From the NCBI GenBank assembly GCA_034620365.1, contig JAQGEQ010000123.1, forward strand, positions 124,001 to 188,000: a DNA stretch of 64,000 bases. The letters run 5' to 3'. Source of the stretch: Pegea sp. RAD2-039 (Eukaryota; Chordata; Thaliacea; Salpida; Salpidae). The notes under the pieces were generated by a model that did not search any database, was not told the DNA's origin, and saw only the letters and a program-made list of their open reading frames with translations. This document shows positions 62,152-64,000 of this stretch, piece by piece (within the stretch, counting starts at the first letter, position 1; every line of letters starts with the position of its first letter). The position numbers were made by a program, and so were the translations under genes.

Positions 62152-64000
62152 GTAAGTATCTTCTGACGTAATAAAAGCCGATTTAATATCTAATCTTTAA
62201 AGATTGGTAATCGCTGCAAACAACACCTTAAACAGATTATTGTTTTAAGATTATCATTCTTATTATAGTTTTAGTTTTTTTTTAGTAAATTTATATTGAA
62301 ACACACTTATAGCTTAATAAACGTTTAAAGTAATTTATTGTCTCAAATAACAAGTTGAAACATCTCTGTACTATTAAACCTTGTGTTTTGAATCAAGCTT
62401 ACTGCAATTGATGGATATTACAAAGTAACTCTGCCTTATTTTCAAAAATGGTCATTTCTGCGTATCACATTTTGACTAAGCAAATCTTGTTGAATTAAAA
62501 AGGTTTTGACAAAACTGGTCCTTATTGGCTGTATATGACCATTAAGATTTAAAAAACAAAAATATGTTTTCATGTTTTTGAAATAATCAGTTTTATTATA
62601 ATTATCTACATCAAGAGTGGTTCACAAACCCACTTTTAATAACTTTGAACAATCGTTTTATATGAAGCTTTTTTTTTTCAAAATGCCTTGTCTTTTATTT
62701 AAATATTTCATTAATAGACTTTAAAATTTTGACTTTTTTAATAAAACTTATTTTTTATTATTTATTTAAACCTTTATTTTTTGTATATCTAAACAAGCAC
62801 ATAGTCTGAAAATCAATTAGATCTTGTTTTTGTAGAAAATAGAAATTGTTTACTCAATTTTTAAATGCTATATTCACCATACTCGATCTTTTATGCATAA
62901 CAAGTTTAACCTTTATCAATTTTATACATAAAAAGTTTTTGTTTAATTTTTTAAAGCATTTTTTTTATAAGTTTAATATAATACTCATATAATATATAAG
63001 TAATTTTGTATAAAAATGATTTATCTTTATTCATATTCATTTTATATTAATTTGAAAGTTCTCTGTTTCAGAATATTGTATGAGTTATAGCTATACAAAA
63101 TTATGATTAAAAAACATTTTCTATTTAATAAACTTCACTGTAATAAATTAGAATATTGTATAAATGTTTTATTTTATGATAAAAAAAAAACATATAGTTA
63201 ACTTATAATTTAGAAATTAAGAATAGTTACTTTAATTTTAATCTTTTTTTCTCATTGGAAAACTGACTAATGATATTTTTTTCATTAAAAAATAATTTAG
63301 CCGATTATTATTTTAACTCTTTTTGTTCATTGTTACTTTGAACAAAAGTTTTTTGTTTTTGACTTTAAATGTACTCTTTTCTTTTTAGTTTTTGAACTCC
63401 ATCTTTTATAATAATCATTTATCAAATTTTCAACAAACCATTTTTGCAAATTTGAATATTATGAAATCTTGTGTTATATTTAATATATTTAATACATGCT
63501 TTCACTAATTAACAAGGTATAATTGGTTATAAGTCATATATAAATGATTGTTTATATAAGTACTTGATTCTAATTTTTTTTACAAACTATGTAGGATTTT
63601 TTATATAAATAAATTTGTTTTTCTTTGATTTTGTTGTACAACTACAAACACTGGGAACAACAATTTTTTCAGGATTTAATAAGATCTGTGAGAAGTAAGA
63701 TAATGCTTTTATATTTTATCAAATGACTAATATTTTCTATGATAAAATCATTATTTTTTATTGATGCATTTACTTAACTTAACTTCTAATCAATATACAG
63801 CACTGATAATTAATTTTAATTTTATGTATTATTCTTATAATGTTAAAGATTTGTACCATATCTTTACTTGTTTAAATCTTTGCTCTTTTCAATTTATTTA
63901 AATATATTCTACATTGTTAATTATTTTTCAGTTTATTTTGATCAAAACCCTCAAATATTTATTTATGATTAAATTTTATTTTAAGAAAATAAAATATTTT
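62152..64000. other. Terminal AT-rich stretch
   Basis: No coding, RNA or repeat feature recognised; could be an intron of a gene beginning at 62,083. Confidence 0.4.

Overview
The window is AT-rich (roughly three quarters A+T by eye) eukaryotic DNA with GT-AG introns, many of them only 45-110 bp. It carries a heterotrimeric G-protein alpha subunit, carboxylesterase paralogues and CR1-like LINEs, which points to an invertebrate metazoan genome. I cannot fix the phylum from sequence alone. No rRNA, canonical tRNA gene, CRISPR array or bacterial feature is visible.

Layout. 1-708 is the 3' part of a G-alpha gene cut by the window edge. 709-13,793 has no intact gene, only a fossil carboxylesterase exon at 9.3 kb. 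Three carboxylesterase genes follow: A (+, 13,794-17,294), B (-, 31,261-36,979) and C (-, 45,331-48,487). All three have nine coding exons at matching positions, open frames of 553-554 residues and an intact Ser-Glu-His triad. A and C lie in the arms of a large inverted duplication (about 11,522-17,901 against 44,726-50,447). B lies in the ~27 kb spacer. Intron 2 of B holds a 113-bp minisatellite of about 13 units with a four-unit higher-order period.

The spacer is a transposon graveyard. It holds several copies of one CR1-like LINE family (PHD-finger ORF1, endonuclease/RT ORF2, a shared hairpin-containing 3' tail and TTTA repeats), two derivatives that lost nearly all of ORF2, a tRNA-derived SINE that borrowed the LINE 3' tail, a Ty3/gypsy pol relic, and a head-to-head LINE pair.

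51,553-58,903 (-) holds a long gene that I reconstruct as 22 small exons in consistent splice phase (about 1,361 residues). It has an N-terminal Cys/His-rich module, a long helical middle and a Ser/acidic/basic tail; I do not recognise the family. A LINE fragment sits in its first intron. The last 5 kb have no clear gene, but three TCACGTG boxes lie just upstream of a possible short first exon at 62,083 with a SNAG-like N-terminus.

Functionally, the only clear gene family is the esterase cluster: three intracellular-type alpha/beta-hydrolases related by local, partly inverted duplication. Splice structures are inferred by reading frame and phase; no transcript evidence was available.
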